From: Candidatus Falkowbacteria bacterium
Lineage (GTDB): Bacteria > Patescibacteriota > Patescibacteriia > Patescibacteriales > Patescibacteriaceae
Assembly: GCA_026396835.1 (NCBI GenBank)
Contig: JAPLWA010000003.1
Span: 54,349-118,348 of the forward strand
DNA length: 64,000 bases
Direction: 5' to 3'
Position 1 is the first letter of the stretch; the number at the start of each line of letters is the position of its first letter. Positions 34,339 to 44,591 of the stretch are shown piece after piece. A model generated the notes under the pieces. That model had not been told where the DNA came from, ran no database searches, and saw nothing but the letters and a program-made list of their open reading frames with translations. The position numbers and the translations under genes were made by a program.

Positions 34339-35356
34339 TGTACAAAGCTAAAACTTCGGCGGCTGATAAAGAACGATTATAAACACGAACGTCTGAAACT
34401 TTGGCGTCAGCTTCCTGAGACCAGCCATTGCCGATGTAAATATTATTTGAATTACCAACGTTAACAAAAGAAACATCTGCTATAGACTGACCATTAAGAT
34501 ACCTTTTCATCACTGTGCCTAGTTTAGAGACTGTAATGAAATACCAGGTCGGAGCATTAGTTGAGCTAGCCGACAAATAATTATAGCCTTGATTATAAAT
34601 CGTTAAAGCAGTTGGCGGTATTTTACTTAAAAGAAAAAATGGTGAACCATCACCCCTGGCATTACCAACCGAAAAATAACCTCTATAATCAGCAAAATCA
34701 TTATTAAAACTTACCCAAATAGATACTGTAAAGTCACTTTGAAAATTTATATAACCATTCTGACACGTTAAATAATTTAAAGGAGAGAATGAAATATATT
34801 TATGATTAGCTTGATCACCATAAGAAACTGTTCCGTTAATAGTGCAATGATTTTTAGTTGGACTACTGTCATAAACCTGGCTCACAGAAACAGAATCAAA
34901 CTTCCACCAACCCACTAGACCAGGGGCAGTATTAATGCCGGAACTAGAGCTAGAGTTAATACCCGCTGAATTAGAACCGACAACACTACCTAAACAAAAA
35001 TTCAAACTATAATTTGTATTATCTGAAGTAGAGGCATAAGTATAATTATTATTACCACAATTTCCATCATTCATTGGAGTTGGATTGTTGGGGATATTAG
35101 CCATATATGTTTTAGTACCGTCTGGTGAACTAATACTATTACCCGGAGTAATAATAGTAGGATAGCTATTATTATCTGCGTAATATAATTCTAAGGCTGT
35201 AGATATTTGTTTTATATCGGCTACTCTTTTAGCATCTCTTGATTTAGCTCTAGCATTACCTAAAGCTATTATAGCCATGGTAGAGAGTACACCAATAATT
35301 GCTATTACCACGAGTAGCTCAATAAGAGTGAACCCAGTTTTTTTATTAGAAAACAT
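34325..35356 (-). CDS. Type IV pilin-like protein with LamG-like C-terminal domain
   Basis: 343 residues. It begins with KTGFTLIELLVVIAIIG (prepilin cleavage site, Glu5) and shares the next about 110 residues with 33139-34338. From about residue 148 it is a concanavalin/LamG fold: GLVGWWKFDS, FTVSIWVSF, WYFITVSKLG, IYIGNGWSQEADAKVSDVRV, NRSLSAAEVLALYN. LamG domains bind glycans or proteins at cell surfaces. So both genes give the same pilin stem with a different head. Assembly genes (pilB, pilC, pilD) are not in this window. Confidence 0.88.
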   Translation of the reverse strand: MFSNKKTGFTLIELLVVIAIIGVLSTMAIIALGNARAKSRDAKRVADIKQISTALELYYADNNSYPTIITPGNSISSPDGTKTYMANIPNNPTPMNDGNCGNNNYTYASTSDNTNYSLNFCLGSVVGSNSAGINSSSSSGINTAPGLVGWWKFDSVSVSQVYDSSPTKNHCTINGTVSYGDQANHKYISFSPLNYLTCQNGYINFQSDFTVSIWVSFNNDFADYRGYFSVGNARGDGSPFFLLSKIPPTALTIYNQGYNYLSASSTNAPTWYFITVSKLGTVMKRYLNGQSIADVSFVNVGNSNNIYIGNGWSQEADAKVSDVRVYNRSLSAAEVLALYNATK

Positions 35357-35396
35357 ATAACTTTATTATACACCATTAAAGCACCGCGATTATAAT

Positions 35397-35431
35397 AAAA
35401 ACGCCCCAAAAAATTCAGGGCATTTTTAATA
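35397..35431 (-). terminator. Terminator of the LysW-like gene
   Basis: Minus-strand hairpin ATGCCC / GGGGCG-type stem around TGAATTTTTT, followed by GTTTTTATT. Confidence 0.55.
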
Positions 35432-35441
35432 AAATATCTAA

Positions 35442-35612
35442 TTAGTTATCAAGAGATTCATCTTCATCCCCTAAAGCAACAAGCTTAAAAGGTGACAAAG
35501 AGACTATCTCTAAATCAGATCCACAATTAGCGCAGGTAAGAAGATCATGCTCATAAGCTTCCTCGCCAACGATAACATCGCTATTGCAGACCGGGCACGA
35601 GACTGTTGTCAT
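35442..35612 (-). CDS. LysW-like small zinc-ribbon protein
   Basis: 56 residues, below usual gene-calling length. It has two CxxC knuckles, SCPVCNSD (about 5-12) and TCANCGSDLEIVSLSP (about 28-43), spaced as in LysW, the amino-group carrier protein of lysine/arginine synthesis. The LEIVSLSPFKL stretch after the second knuckle is typical. The C-terminus is acidic (GDEDESLDN) but lacks the terminal WGE glutamate to which substrates are attached in LysW. No lysX/argX-type gene is nearby, so a carrier role is doubtful; the protein may be a stand-alone zinc ribbon. Confidence 0.75.
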   Translation of the reverse strand: MTTVSCPVCNSDVIVGEEAYEHDLLTCANCGSDLEIVSLSPFKLVALGDEDESLDN

Positions 35613-35643
35613 AAGTTAATTAATAGTTCACCTTTATTATAGC

Positions 35644-35663
35644 AAAACTACAGAAAATAAAAA
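35644..35663. repeat. Direct repeat flanking small inverted-repeat element (left)
   Basis: AAAACTACAGAAAATAAAAA, identical to 35882-35901. Confidence 0.8.
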
Positions 35664-35719
35664 TAGACAAAATTTAACTTAATTAAACGCTGTTTATCAA
35701 TGTTTTTCCCCACAAACAC

Positions 35720-35876
35720 AACTCACCCCTAACCCCTCTCTACGCTAACGCGTAAAGAGGGGAAGCTTATATATCGCATTTTTAGACTTAAAAATATGTA
35801 TATAAAAATTTAGATTTATTATTTATTGTTTTCCCCTCTTTACCCCGCAGGGGTAGAGAGGGGCTAGGGGTGAGTT
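35720..35876. mobile_element. MITE-like element with 45-bp inverted repeats
   Basis: Left end starts AACTCACCCCTAACCCCTCT (35720-35764). The right end (35831-35876) is its imperfect reverse complement. Each end itself contains a CCCCTCT/AGAGGGG hairpin. The AT-rich core of about 66 bp codes for nothing. The ends resemble those of the DUF559 element. Twenty-nt direct repeats flank it, the right one 5 nt away as in the DUF559 case. Confidence 0.75.
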
Positions 35877-35881
35877 TTTAT

Positions 35882-35901
35882 AAAACTACAGAAAATAAAA
35901 A
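35882..35901. repeat. Direct repeat flanking small inverted-repeat element (right)
   Basis: Perfect copy of 35644-35663, 238 bp away. Confidence 0.8.
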
Positions 35902-36069
35902 CCCGCCAAAAGCGGGTTAATTTGCTGCCAAAGTTATGCCTAAGAGTAGACAAAAGCCTATTAAGAACCGGTAATCAGGAGGGTGATTAAACGACTCAAC
36001 TCTTAGGCACGACCTTGGAAACAAAGAGGGACGAATTTATTACAGAATAACATATTCGTCCCCAAAGTC
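35898..36069 (-). ncRNA. Candidate structured small RNA with a CCCUCC loop
   Basis: On the minus strand this region folds into nested stems. GACTTTG/CAAGGTC (36069-36063 with 36017-36011) works only with a G-U pair on this strand and encloses GGGACGAAT/ATTCGTCCC (36062-36054 with 36036-36028). Next come TGCCTAAGAGT/ACTCTTAGGCA, an 11-bp perfect stem (36009-35999 with 35947-35937), and inside it TAATCA-CCCTCC-TGATTA. A terminator hairpin AACCCGC-TTTT-GCGGGTT with T-run closes it (35917-35900 region). The CCCUCC loop is complementary to Shine-Dalgarno sequences. It lies in the 3' region of the carbonic-anhydrase-like gene; no known RNA family was recognised. Confidence 0.45.
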
Positions 36070-36078
36070 AATCTGGTG

Positions 36079-36864
36079 CTAGAAAGGAGAAACAGCGCTC
36101 TCAATTACTACTTTATCACCATAACTAGCAACTGCTTCTTTAGCTAAAGCACTTAAATGCTCTTTTTCAGCCTCGTTCTTAGCGCAAATAAAAATGTAAA
36201 AAGGATTTTCTTGACTAAGTCTATTGCCAAAACCATGATCACTAAAAGCGATGCCGGTTAAAATACTTATTTCATTTTTGACATAATCATCATTAAGACA
36301 TTCTGCACTGTGTGAGACAAAAACATTTGGCATGCCTTTAATTAAAGCTGGGTCAAAATTTATCATAAGACCTGCTTCATGATGGTTCATCTCTGAATCC
36401 TGAAAATCTTTAGCTGGAGTATATTTATATTCCAAGTTGTATTCTGCGGCAGTCGTTTTCGTCCACCATTCAACATACTGTTCAGCCGTAAAAATACCTT
36501 CTGGCAAAGTTCCAGCTGACTTAGCTTTTTCAAAGGCTATTTTACCAGCGCCACAACCTTCGTGAGCTTTAAGATATTTCATGCCTGGATTACTTTTTAT
36601 ATAATCATTAAGCTCTTCTTTGCTTAATAAAATACCAGCACCGGCAATAGCTTTATAGCTACCCTTCTTATGAGGACAACGACCATCACAACACTCAACT
36701 TCTTCGGCTTGTTCGAGTGGTTTTTCGATTTGCTGGTTATCTAAAATCTCCTGAAAACTAAGACCGTTTTTAAGATCGGAAATAACCTGAGATTTTAATG
36801 CTTCTTCAAACAAAGAATTAACTTTGTTAACTTGTTCATAATCATGTTCTTCTGGATTTGGCAT
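36079..36864 (-). CDS. Carbonic-anhydrase-like zinc protein
   Basis: 261 residues. ECCDGRCPH (57-65) followed by AHEGCGAG (100-107) gives the Cys, Asp-x-Arg and His-x-x-Cys residues of beta-carbonic anhydrases (C..DxR...HxxC), and AIAGAGILL between them fits the following strand. The C-terminal half (NVFVSHSAECLNDDYV, AFSDHGFGNRL) is unlike the standard family. The protein is longer than usual and has an extra 55-residue N-terminus. Reversible CO2 hydration is possible but the fold could serve another zinc role. It follows atpC after a 28-nt gap and may be read through from the atp operon. Confidence 0.6.
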   Translation of the reverse strand: MPNPEEHDYEQVNKVNSLFEEALKSQVISDLKNGLSFQEILDNQQIEKPLEQAEEVECCDGRCPHKKGSYKAIAGAGILLSKEELNDYIKSNPGMKYLKAHEGCGAGKIAFEKAKSAGTLPEGIFTAEQYVEWWTKTTAAEYNLEYKYTPAKDFQDSEMNHHEAGLMINFDPALIKGMPNVFVSHSAECLNDDYVKNEISILTGIAFSDHGFGNRLSQENPFYIFICAKNEAEKEHLSALAKEAVASYGDKVVIESAVSPF

Positions 36865-36892
36865 AAATTAATATTTTGATTTTTAAAATGTA

Positions 36893-37339
36893 CTATTTAT
36901 CTAACTGCTTAATTTTTTTCCAACGCTTAACAGCATGAGTCTTAGCTAACTCATGTTCAATTACAGAACTCAAGCGAGCAAACTCAACATCATCCTGATG
37001 ACGAGCTTGCTCCTTAAGTTCTTCAGCGCGCGCTCTAGCTTTTTCAATCGCGGCTTCGTTCAACTCTTCTGCTCTTTCAGCTGAGTCGGCGAGTACCACC
37101 ACTTTATTAGCTAAAACTTCAACTAAACCGCCGGACACAGACATAATATCAAGCGTTCCGTCAGTTAAAGTTGCTTCGATAATACCTGGTTTTAGTAAAG
37201 CCACTAATGGAATGTGTAATGGCAAGATTGTAATTTCTCCATCAACTGTCGGAATAGAAACTTGAGTTACTTCAGCCTTAAGCACGACTCGTTCTGGCGA
37301 GGCGATTTCAAATCTAAATTGGCGTGAAGTATCTGACAT
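36893..37339 (-). CDS. atpC: ATP synthase epsilon subunit
   Basis: 148 residues: N-terminal beta-sandwich (FRFEIASPERVVLKAEV, VSIPTVDGEITILPLHIPLV, GGLVEVLANKVVVLADSAE) and a C-terminal helical hairpin (ELNEAAIEKARARAEELKEQ). It couples rotor and catalytic head and can inhibit ATP hydrolysis. Last subunit gene of the operon, 5 nt after atpD. Confidence 0.93.
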   Translation of the reverse strand: MSDTSRQFRFEIASPERVVLKAEVTQVSIPTVDGEITILPLHIPLVALLKPGIIEATLTDGTLDIMSVSGGLVEVLANKVVVLADSAERAEELNEAAIEKARARAEELKEQARHQDDVEFARLSSVIEHELAKTHAVKRWKKIKQLDK

Positions 37340-37344
37340 AGTTT

Positions 37345-39682
<2,338 letters not shown>

Positions 39683-39803
39683 AATTTAATTTTATAATTT
39701 TGTAGTTTTTAATTTTTAATTAGTTTTTAATGCTTTAATTTATAAATAATAATTTGAAATTAGAACATTAATTATAAAATTACAAAATTAAAAATTATAA
39801 AAT
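39683..39803. repeat. AT-only palindromic repeat, copy 2, inside atp operon
   Basis: About 120 bp of nearly pure A and T with mirrored arms (AATTTTATAATTTTGTAGTT near the left end; AAAATTAAAAATTATAAAAT near the right). Fills the atpA-atpG gap. Confidence 0.7.
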
Positions 39804-41339
39804 TTACTCTTCTTTATTAATCAAATAATTCAAACTGATCTTAAAATCATTAATTGCCTCAGCTAATTCTTTTTCAACTTCCTCGATTAACTCACCGCTC
39901 TTTTCAATTTTTTCTAAAGACTCAGCGGCATTAGAATTCAAGAACTGTCTTAATTCAAGTTCAAAATTTTCAATCTTATCAACTGGAACATCGTCCATGA
40001 ATCCATTAGTCAAAGACCAAAAAATTACCACCTGTTCAGCTACTGGAATTGGAGCATACTGACCTTGCTTAAAGACTTCATATAATCTTTTACCGCGTTC
40101 AAGTTTCTTTTTTGTGTCTTCATCTAAATCAGAACCGAATTGTGCAAAGGCAGCAAGCTCGCGATATTGAGCTGCTTCTAAACGAATCTTACCAGCCACT
40201 TTTTTCATAGCCTTAATCTGCGCAGCAGATCCGACACGAGAAACTGACAAACCGGCGTTAATAGCAGGACGGTTTCCTTGGTAGAACAAATCTGGTTCTA
40301 AATAAATCTGACCATCAGTAATAGAAATAACGTTGGTTGGAATATAAGCCGCAACGTCCCCCGCCTGAGTTTCGATAATAGGCAAAGCTGTAATTGAACC
40401 ACCGCCAAAATCAGCGTTAAGACGACATGATCTTTCTAGTAAGCGAGAGTGAAGATAGAAAACGTCTCCAGGATAAGCTTCACGCCCTGGTGGACGGCGA
40501 AGTAACAAAGCAATTTCACGGTAAGATACAGCGTGCTTTGATAGGTCATCATAAACAACTAAGACATCTTTGCCTTTATCAAGGAAATATTCAGCCATAG
40601 CACAACCAGCATAAGGCGCGATATAAAGTTGTGGCGCAGGAGCACTCGCTCCAGCCAAAACAACAATCGTATAATCCATAGCTCCGGCTTCTTGTAATTT
40701 TGTTAAGATAGAAGCAACCTTAGATTCTTTCTGACCAATCGCGACGTAAACACAAATAACGTCTTTACCCTTTTGGTTGATGATTGTATCAATGGCGATT
40801 GCAGTTTTACCAAGCTGACGGTCGCCGATAATCAATTCGCGCTGACCACGACCAATTGGAATCATTGAGTCAATAGCTTTAATACCAGTTTGCAGTGGTT
40901 TAGTAACTGACTGACGAGTAATAACACCTGGAGCAATCTTTTCAATTGGATAAAAAACCTCAGCTAATAAATCACCTTTACCGTCAATCGCTTCACCTAA
41001 TGGATTAACAACGCGACCAATTAAGTTTTCTCCAACTGGAACTTCTAGAATGCGACCAGTGGCAGTAACTTCAGCGCCTTCAACAATTGCTTCATAGTTA
41101 CCGAGAATAATGGAACCAACCGTGTCTTCTTCTAGGTTAAGGGCGACGCCGCGAACTGGTCCGTTCTTGGTTTTAAATTCGATCATTTCTGACATTCTAA
41201 CATTGCCTAAACCAGACACCACGGCAATACCGTCGCTGACTTTAAGAACATGACCAATGTTTTTTTCCTTGACCTTTGGTTCAAAGGCACCGATGCGTTC
41301 TTTTATCTGCTCGACAATGAAATCTTTAGTGTTTGACAT
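39804..41339 (-). CDS. atpA: ATP synthase alpha subunit
   Basis: 511 residues. Walker A is GDRQLGKT (172-179; usual GDRQTGKT). Other motifs: [50 protein letters not shown]. Non-catalytic nucleotide-binding F1 subunit. The C-terminus extends slightly with a charged, helical tail. It lies 17 nt after atpH. Confidence 0.97.
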   Translation of the reverse strand: MSNTKDFIVEQIKERIGAFEPKVKEKNIGHVLKVSDGIAVVSGLGNVRMSEMIEFKTKNGPVRGVALNLEEDTVGSIILGNYEAIVEGAEVTATGRILEVPVGENLIGRVVNPLGEAIDGKGDLLAEVFYPIEKIAPGVITRQSVTKPLQTGIKAIDSMIPIGRGQRELIIGDRQLGKTAIAIDTIINQKGKDVICVYVAIGQKESKVASILTKLQEAGAMDYTIVVLAGASAPAPQLYIAPYAGCAMAEYFLDKGKDVLVVYDDLSKHAVSYREIALLLRRPPGREAYPGDVFYLHSRLLERSCRLNADFGGGSITALPIIETQAGDVAAYIPTNVISITDGQIYLEPDLFYQGNRPAINAGLSVSRVGSAAQIKAMKKVAGKIRLEAAQYRELAAFAQFGSDLDEDTKKKLERGKRLYEVFKQGQYAPIPVAEQVVIFWSLTNGFMDDVPVDKIENFELELRQFLNSNAAESLEKIEKSGELIEEVEKELAEAINDFKISLNYLINKEE

Positions 41340-41356
41340 AATCTTTTAATAAAAAA

Positions 41357-41758
41357 TTAACGACCAATAACCGTAGCTAGCTCATTAACAATTCCCTGAT
41401 AGCTAGCGTCAATTATTGTATCTTTGAAATAAACAATGAAACCTCCGCCAATACTAGAATCTACCACTTCTGTAAAAATAACTTTTTCAGCACCGGTGCG
41501 CTTACAAATAAATTCAACTATTTCATCCATTGATTTTTTTGTCAGTTCTCGAGCAGTTTTAATTTCCGCGCGAATAATCTTTTTTTCAATATCATCTAAC
41601 TTTTCTAATTCAGCAATTAAGTTAGGCATCTGTGATAATAAATTTTTCAAAGACATCTCAGCTAACAAACCATCAACCAAAGAAATCATCTCGGCTTTTG
41701 GTTTATCTTGAGCGGCTTCGAATATAGCCTTAGCGTAAGAGCGAATAGGAGCTTTCAT
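41357..41758 (-). CDS. atpH: ATP synthase delta subunit
   Basis: 133 residues, much shorter than the typical 175-180. The C-terminal conserved part is present (GTGAEKVIFTEVVDSSIGGGFIVYFKDTIIDASYQGI-like region ending near the C-terminus); the N-terminal helical domain is reduced. Links the stator to F1. Between atpF and atpA in the standard order. Confidence 0.88.
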   Translation of the reverse strand: MKAPIRSYAKAIFEAAQDKPKAEMISLVDGLLAEMSLKNLLSQMPNLIAELEKLDDIEKKIIRAEIKTARELTKKSMDEIVEFICKRTGAEKVIFTEVVDSSIGGGFIVYFKDTIIDASYQGIVNELATVIGR

Positions 41759-41759
41759 A

Positions 41760-42257
41760 TTATTTAAGGTGTCCGACTATTTTAGAAATAATCTTCTCAT
41801 CAGTTGGCTTGTCCATTTTTTCTTTAAGAATCTTCTGCCAACTAGCAGCAATTAATTCACCAATTTCCTGTCTAATTTCTCTTAGGGTAGCGGCTTTTTC
41901 AATTTGCATGCGTTCTTTTTCGCGGTTAATCAAAATACCAATTTCTTCTTTGGCTTTCTCAATTAGTTCATTCTTTTTAATTTCAGCTTTACGAGCGGCT
42001 TCCTCAACTATTTTAGAAGATTCAATCTTAGCTTCCTTAACCATATTCTTCTGCTCTTCTTTAGTAATCGCTAAACGCTCTTCAATCTCTTTGGCTTCTT
42101 TTAAGCTCTTCGCAATCGTGGCTGAACGATCGCCAGTTGTTTTAAACAAAGGCTTAAAAACGAAAAAATATAAAACTAAGAAAACTATTGCAAAGTTAAC
42201 TAACTGAGCAACCAATAATTTTATATCAAGATGAAAAGCAGAAATAAGAGAATCCAT
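41760..42257 (-). CDS. atpF: ATP synthase b subunit
   Basis: 165 residues from the ATG at 42257 (MDSLISAFHLDIKLL), which gives the normal b-subunit N-terminus. A GTG at 42299 would add 14 residues and lacks a ribosome-binding site. One membrane helix (about 12-33, NFAIVFLVLYFFVFKPLF) precedes a long charged coiled coil (KEAKEIEERLAITKEEQKNM...). Peripheral stalk of the enzyme. Stop lies 1 nt before the atpH start. Confidence 0.93.
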   Translation of the reverse strand: MDSLISAFHLDIKLLVAQLVNFAIVFLVLYFFVFKPLFKTTGDRSATIAKSLKEAKEIEERLAITKEEQKNMVKEAKIESSKIVEEAARKAEIKKNELIEKAKEEIGILINREKERMQIEKAATLREIRQEIGELIAASWQKILKEKMDKPTDEKIISKIVGHLK

Positions 42258-42328
42258 ATATTTAATATTATAACTATAATCTACTAATACCTGTTTCACT
42301 TAAAGAAGAGAAACAGATCATCAAGAGA

Positions 42329-42547
<219 letters not shown>

Positions 42548-42582
42548 TTATATTTAATAATATTTAATTAATTGATTTAGAC

Positions 42583-43419
42583 TTAATGCTCTTCAGCGGT
42601 TGTGCTGATGGACACATATATCAAAACCAACATAGCAAAGATAAGCGCTTGAATCAAACCAACGATTATTTCCAAAAACAAAAATGGAATTGGAACAGCA
42701 AAAGCCATAATCGCTGACATTGATGCTAATAAAACTTCACCGGCAAAAATATTACCGAACAAACGAAAAGAAAGGCTAGCTACCTTAGCTAATTCACCAA
42801 TTATTTCAACCAAACCAACAAAAGCCTTGATTGGATTAACCAATAAAACAGTTGGATCTTTGAAAACTTTTTTAGGAATTTCTAAAAAGGCTTTTATGTT
42901 AATAAACTTATTGAGATAGTTCCAAGCACCAACGGCGACTACTCCAAAAATATGGCTAGCAACCACAGCTAAACTAGCTAAAGCTAAGGTTGTGTTTAAA
43001 TCAGCTGTACCGCCGCGCAAAAATGGAACAAAAACATTTTCACCATGTTCAGAAACAATTTTTCCAAACGCACCAACGCCAGGCATTATTCCCATCCAGT
43101 TGTTAATCAAAATCAAAAAGAAGAAACTCATAACAAAGGGGGCGAGAGATATGGACTTTTCTCTTGAGTTAGTAACGGAGTCAAACAATTCCAAGAATTT
43201 ATCTACTACCATCTCCATTATATTTTGTAATTTGCCCGGAATAGTCTTAACACTTAACTTAAAACTCACACCAATCACTATAATAATAAATAGAGCAATC
43301 CAAGAAGTAAGCAAAGAATTAGTTACCGTAAAACCACCAAGCTCAAAAATAGGTTCAGCATAAAGCGTATGTTCGGTTACAAGTTCTGTTTGATTTTCTG
43401 TATTAGCTAGCTCGGACAT
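42583..43419 (-). CDS. atpB: ATP synthase a subunit
   Basis: 278 residues with about six membrane helices. The essential arginine is in LSFRLFGNIFAGEVL; LINNWMGIMPGVGAFG and the C-terminal IVGLIQALIFAMLVLIYVS are typical. Forms the ion half-channels with the c ring. Placed directly after the atpI-like gene (2 nt). Confidence 0.95.
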   Translation of the reverse strand: MSELANTENQTELVTEHTLYAEPIFELGGFTVTNSLLTSWIALFIIIVIGVSFKLSVKTIPGKLQNIMEMVVDKFLELFDSVTNSREKSISLAPFVMSFFFLILINNWMGIMPGVGAFGKIVSEHGENVFVPFLRGGTADLNTTLALASLAVVASHIFGVVAVGAWNYLNKFINIKAFLEIPKKVFKDPTVLLVNPIKAFVGLVEIIGELAKVASLSFRLFGNIFAGEVLLASMSAIMAFAVPIPFLFLEIIVGLIQALIFAMLVLIYVSISTTAEEH

Positions 43420-43421
43420 AA

Positions 43422-43676
43422 CTATTTAGGAATAATTTTTTTAAATTCACTTTTGGCCTGTACAATCAAACCGATCATCGAAACAATAAAGGCTATACCT
43501 ATAACAATCAAAAACCATTTACTTCCCGAATTATAACGTCGATCAAGCCAGCGACCTAGAAAAACTCCAACAATTAAGGGCAAAATCACCCAACCAGACA
43601 AACGACTAAAAATATTCAATGGTTCTTGCCACCAAACATTAGCTAGAGGCTTTGGTTTTTTGTCTAAATTATCCAT
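43422..43676 (-). CDS. AtpI/AtpZ-like ATP synthase accessory protein
   Basis: 84 residues with two membrane helices (about 26-45 and 54-76) and the ATPase_gene1 pattern GWVILPLIVGVFLGRWLDRR, then SKWFLIVIGIAFIVSMIGLI. Relatives aid c-ring assembly or bind Mg2+. First gene of the atp operon. No Shine-Dalgarno sequence is seen; a terminator-like hairpin ends 8 nt before the start codon. Confidence 0.85.
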   Translation of the reverse strand: MDNLDKKPKPLANVWWQEPLNIFSRLSGWVILPLIVGVFLGRWLDRRYNSGSKWFLIVIGIAFIVSMIGLIVQAKSEFKKIIPK

Positions 43677-43683
43677 GTGGAAA

Positions 43684-43716
43684 ATAAAAACAAGGGCGGA
43701 AAATGTCCTTGGTTTT
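43684..43716 (-). promoter_or_regulatory. Terminator-like hairpin in the atp operon leader
   Basis: On the minus strand AAAACCAAGG pairs with CCTTGTTTT (one bulge) around ACATTTTCCGC and is followed by TATTTTCC. It sits between the promoter at 43748-43776 and the first ATG (43676), where it could attenuate transcription or hide the start. Confidence 0.5.
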
Positions 43717-43747
43717 CAATAGAAGCCCAAAATGACTCCCGCTAGGG

Positions 43748-43776
43748 ATTATATGGCATTTTTTCATCTAGGTCAA
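43748..43776 (-). promoter_or_regulatory. Promoter of the atp operon
   Basis: Minus-strand TTGACC (43776-43771), 17-nt spacer, perfect TATAAT (43753-43748). Predicted leader of about 65 nt. Confidence 0.75.
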
Positions 43777-43835
43777 GGATAAAAATCCTTAGTTATCCAC
43801 TATTTTAGCTAATTTATGCTATATTTTTATATGTA

Positions 43836-43864
43836 TTGACAATAACTATATTATATGATATAAT
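43836..43864 (+). promoter_or_regulatory. Consensus promoter of the 43917 gene
   Basis: TTGACA (43836-43841), 17-nt spacer, TATAAT (43859-43864): both hexamers match consensus exactly. Confidence 0.85.
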
Positions 43865-43916
43865 AAGCTCATCAAACTAAAACACCCTAAACCTAGGGTA
43901 GAAAGGAACCATATAA

Positions 43917-44201
43917 ATGGAAGTTAAAATTATAAAGATTTCCGATAATTACTTTCTTATTAACAACGGAATAGATATATTTGAAGCCAAGGTAAACAAA
44001 GACCTGTCTTCTACCCCGGAATACTCTTACAAAAATAAAGATGATTGGGGAAAAGCATTAAAAAATAACTCTGCGGAAGATATTGAATCTAATCCAGAGT
44101 TAATATCTCTCTATAACAAAATTATAGACGATATAGATATAAATTTTGAAACTCAGTCTGAATTTGAATTTAAAAAAGGCATGACTGAGCATCGTATCTG
44201 A
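43917..44201 (+). CDS. Small hypothetical protein from a consensus promoter
   Basis: 94 residues, acidic, no membrane helix. N-terminal strands (EVKIIKISDNYFLINNGIDI) precede a charged helical part. Not recognised. Strong AGAAAGGA ribosome-binding site, a perfect sigma-70 promoter and a terminator make it a solid single-gene unit that is probably highly expressed. Confidence 0.65.
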   Translation: MEVKIIKISDNYFLINNGIDIFEAKVNKDLSSTPEYSYKNKDDWGKALKNNSAEDIESNPELISLYNKIIDDIDINFETQSEFEFKKGMTEHRI

Positions 44202-44219
44202 AAATATAATATTTTTCAG

Positions 44220-44250
44220 AAGGAGCAGGATCTAGGTTCTGCTTTTTTGG
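44220..44250 (+). terminator. Terminator of the 43917 gene
   Basis: AGCAG...CTGCT hairpin around GATCTAGGTT, followed by TTTTTT. Confidence 0.6.
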
Positions 44251-44270
44251 TATCCAATTATTACTCCGAC

Positions 44271-44510
44271 CTCACCCTCTTCCCCTCTCCATCTTTGATG
44301 GAGAGGGGTGTCTTGTATTCACGTAAACACTAGTATGAATAAGTTATACAGGCTAAAAACTATTTCGGTATTAAAAGAGCCAAGGGGTTTGGGGGCCGAG
44401 TTGAGCGCCGTGATTGGTAATATAAAGGGTAAACAATGATAACAGCGAATAAAGGCCCCCCAAACTTTTGTTAATTTGGTAATACAAAAGTAAGCCCCGC
44501 GGCAGCGTTA
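44271..44510 (+). repeat. Structured dispersed repeat, copy B
   Basis: Same family as 27719-27962. Left hairpin CCCCTCTCCATC/GATGGAGAGGGG. The main stem here is GGGGGCC (44391-44397) with GGCCCCC (44454-44460): both sides changed relative to copies A and C, keeping pairing. Right hairpin CTTTTGT/ACAAAAG is kept. Lies between the 43917 terminator and tatD. Confidence 0.8.
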
Positions 44511-44591
44511 TAAATATAATATTTTGATTAATAAAAAGCTAAACACAATGGTGCTTAGGTGAAAAGTAGACTGAGGATAGGGTTGGTTAGA

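Noticed and set aside
44201..44524. Direct repeats flanking repeat copy B (AAATATAATATTTT on both sides)
   Set aside because: Only 14 nt and nearly palindromic A/T sequence, which can match by chance; not counted as an insertion duplication.
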